NCBI GenBank assembly: GCA_028282885.1
Contig: JANQGX010000038.1
Span: 124,001 to 188,000 of the forward strand
Source: SAR324 cluster bacterium
GTDB taxonomy: Bacteria > SAR324 > XYD2-FULL-50-16
Reading direction: 5' to 3'
DNA: 64,000 bases
Positions 63,538-64,000 of the stretch are shown here, piece after piece (the first letter of the stretch is position 1; the number at the start of each line of letters is the position of its first letter). The translations under genes were made by a program, and so were the position numbers. The notes under the pieces were generated by a model. The model did not search any database. It was not told the origin of the DNA and worked only from the letters and a program-made list of their open reading frames with translations.

Positions 63538-64000
63538 TTAGATAATCGCTTTTCGTGCGTAATAGGACACGACTTCACCAATTCCCACCAATACCAGGAC
63601 TGCTATCACAACCGTAGTTACTCCGGCATAATTATACATAACCAGTTGTCGATGCAGTGTCAGTCCAAGACCTCCTGCGCCTACAAGACCCATAATTGCG
63701 GAACGTCGAATATTGATATCCCACTGAAAAATGATGTTTCCGATATAAACAGGTAGAACCTGGGGAATAATCCCGAACAAAATAACCTGAAATCGATTTC
63801 CTCCAACCGCCCTTATGGCCTCTATCGGACCGATGTCGATATCCTCAACCGCTTCCGCCGTAATCTTGGACATGAAACCGATCGAGCGCATACTCAGGGC
63901 CAGTATTCCGGGAAAAGCACCTAAACCGACGGTCGAAACAAAAAGCAACGCCCAGACTATTTCATGCACGGAGCGACTCAGTGTCATCACGGCCCGGCCG
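63538..64000 (-). CDS. phnE: phosphonate-type ABC transporter permease, 5' truncated by window edge
   Basis: The frame stays open to the window end, so the track start at 63990 is internal; about 130 N-terminal residues lie to the right. The visible part has RSVHEIVWALLFVSTVGLG and the coupling loop EAVEDIDIGPIEAIRAVGGNRFQVILFGIIPQV, closely parallel to the other permease. The rest of the phosphonate locus should continue beyond 64000. Confidence 0.87.
   Translation of the reverse strand, partial: GRAVMTLSRSVHEIVWALLFVSTVGLGAFPGILALSMRSIGFMSKITAEAVEDIDIGPIEAIRAVGGNRFQVILFGIIPQVLPVYIGNIIFQWDINIRRSAIMGLVGAGGLGLTLHRQLVMYNYAGVTTVVIAVLVLVGIGEVVSYYARKAII

Noticed and set aside
1-64000. selenocysteine (in-frame TGA) in the selenium-linked genes
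   Set aside because: All SDMH reading frames are uninterrupted and end at normal stops; selenium in this system is a labile cofactor atom, not encoded selenocysteine.

Overview
The window reads as chromosome from a Gram-negative, probably anaerobic or facultative bacterium with roughly balanced base composition. The evidence is Tat and Sec signal peptides, a probable outer-membrane protein, a 7TMR-DISM receptor kinase, a solute-symporter/histidine-kinase fusion, a Crp/Fnr protein and a large selenium/molybdenum hydroxylase cluster. A Desulfobacterota-like or other proteobacterial host is my best guess; no rRNA, tRNA or marker gene fixes the taxon. TTG and GTG starts are common, and I see no stop-codon recoding, insertion sequence or CRISPR array.

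Region 1 (1-18.3 kb, + strand) is a selenium-dependent molybdenum hydroxylase (SDMH) / anaerobic purine-degradation cluster. Its order is carbamate kinase (5' end off the window), fused Se-dependent xanthine dehydrogenase, ssnA, ygeW, ygfK, ygfM, xdhD, yqeB, xdhA-xdhB-xdhC, and a YheO-type regulator. The rest of the toolkit lies within 32 kb: guaD at 26.2 kb, and mocA-yqeC at 30.3-31.7 kb on the other strand. The likely logic is that purines are deaminated (GuaD) and hydroxylated or reduced by three Mo enzymes. Electrons pass through FAD and Fe-S proteins including YgfK. Ureido products are turned by YgeW to carbamoyl phosphate, which carbamate kinase converts to ATP. MocA and YqeB/YqeC mature the cofactor. 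XdhD keeps a ferredoxin-fold N-terminus that has lost its iron-sulfur cysteines.

Region 2 (18.3-30.3 kb) is signalling and regulation among the purine genes. It holds an SSS-STAC-PAS-kinase-receiver protein with a small membrane partner and a MocR-type regulator with a run of ATCTGTTAT repeats. Beyond these are a divergent small-ORF/acetyltransferase pair, a tail-anchored orphan, and a receptor kinase with an Hpt domain and CheA-like ATPase whose TTG start overlaps the guaD stop.

Region 3 (32-43 kb) contains a probable outer-membrane protein and a LivMHGF branched-chain-type ABC transporter without a binding protein, followed by an acyl-CoA synthetase. A 707-aa orphan protein and a PAS histidine kinase follow. 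A palindromic REP-like element sits between livH and livG.

Region 4 (43.1-57 kb, - strand) is a 13-gene unidirectional run beginning with a GntR/FadR regulator. It continues with a MalY/PatB-type PLP enzyme, a two-subunit UxaA/SuyAB-type lyase, RidA, an iron alcohol dehydrogenase and a complete dipeptide-type ABC transporter. A metal-dependent amidohydrolase/dipeptidase and an aldehyde dehydrogenase finish it. It looks like a self-contained import-and-degrade pathway whose substrate I cannot name.

Region 5 (57-64 kb) carries a Crp/Fnr regulator, two GNAT acetyltransferases, a Tat-exported lipoprotein sulfatase, and the end of a phosphonate-type locus (zinc alcohol dehydrogenase and two PhnE-like permeases, the second cut by the window edge).
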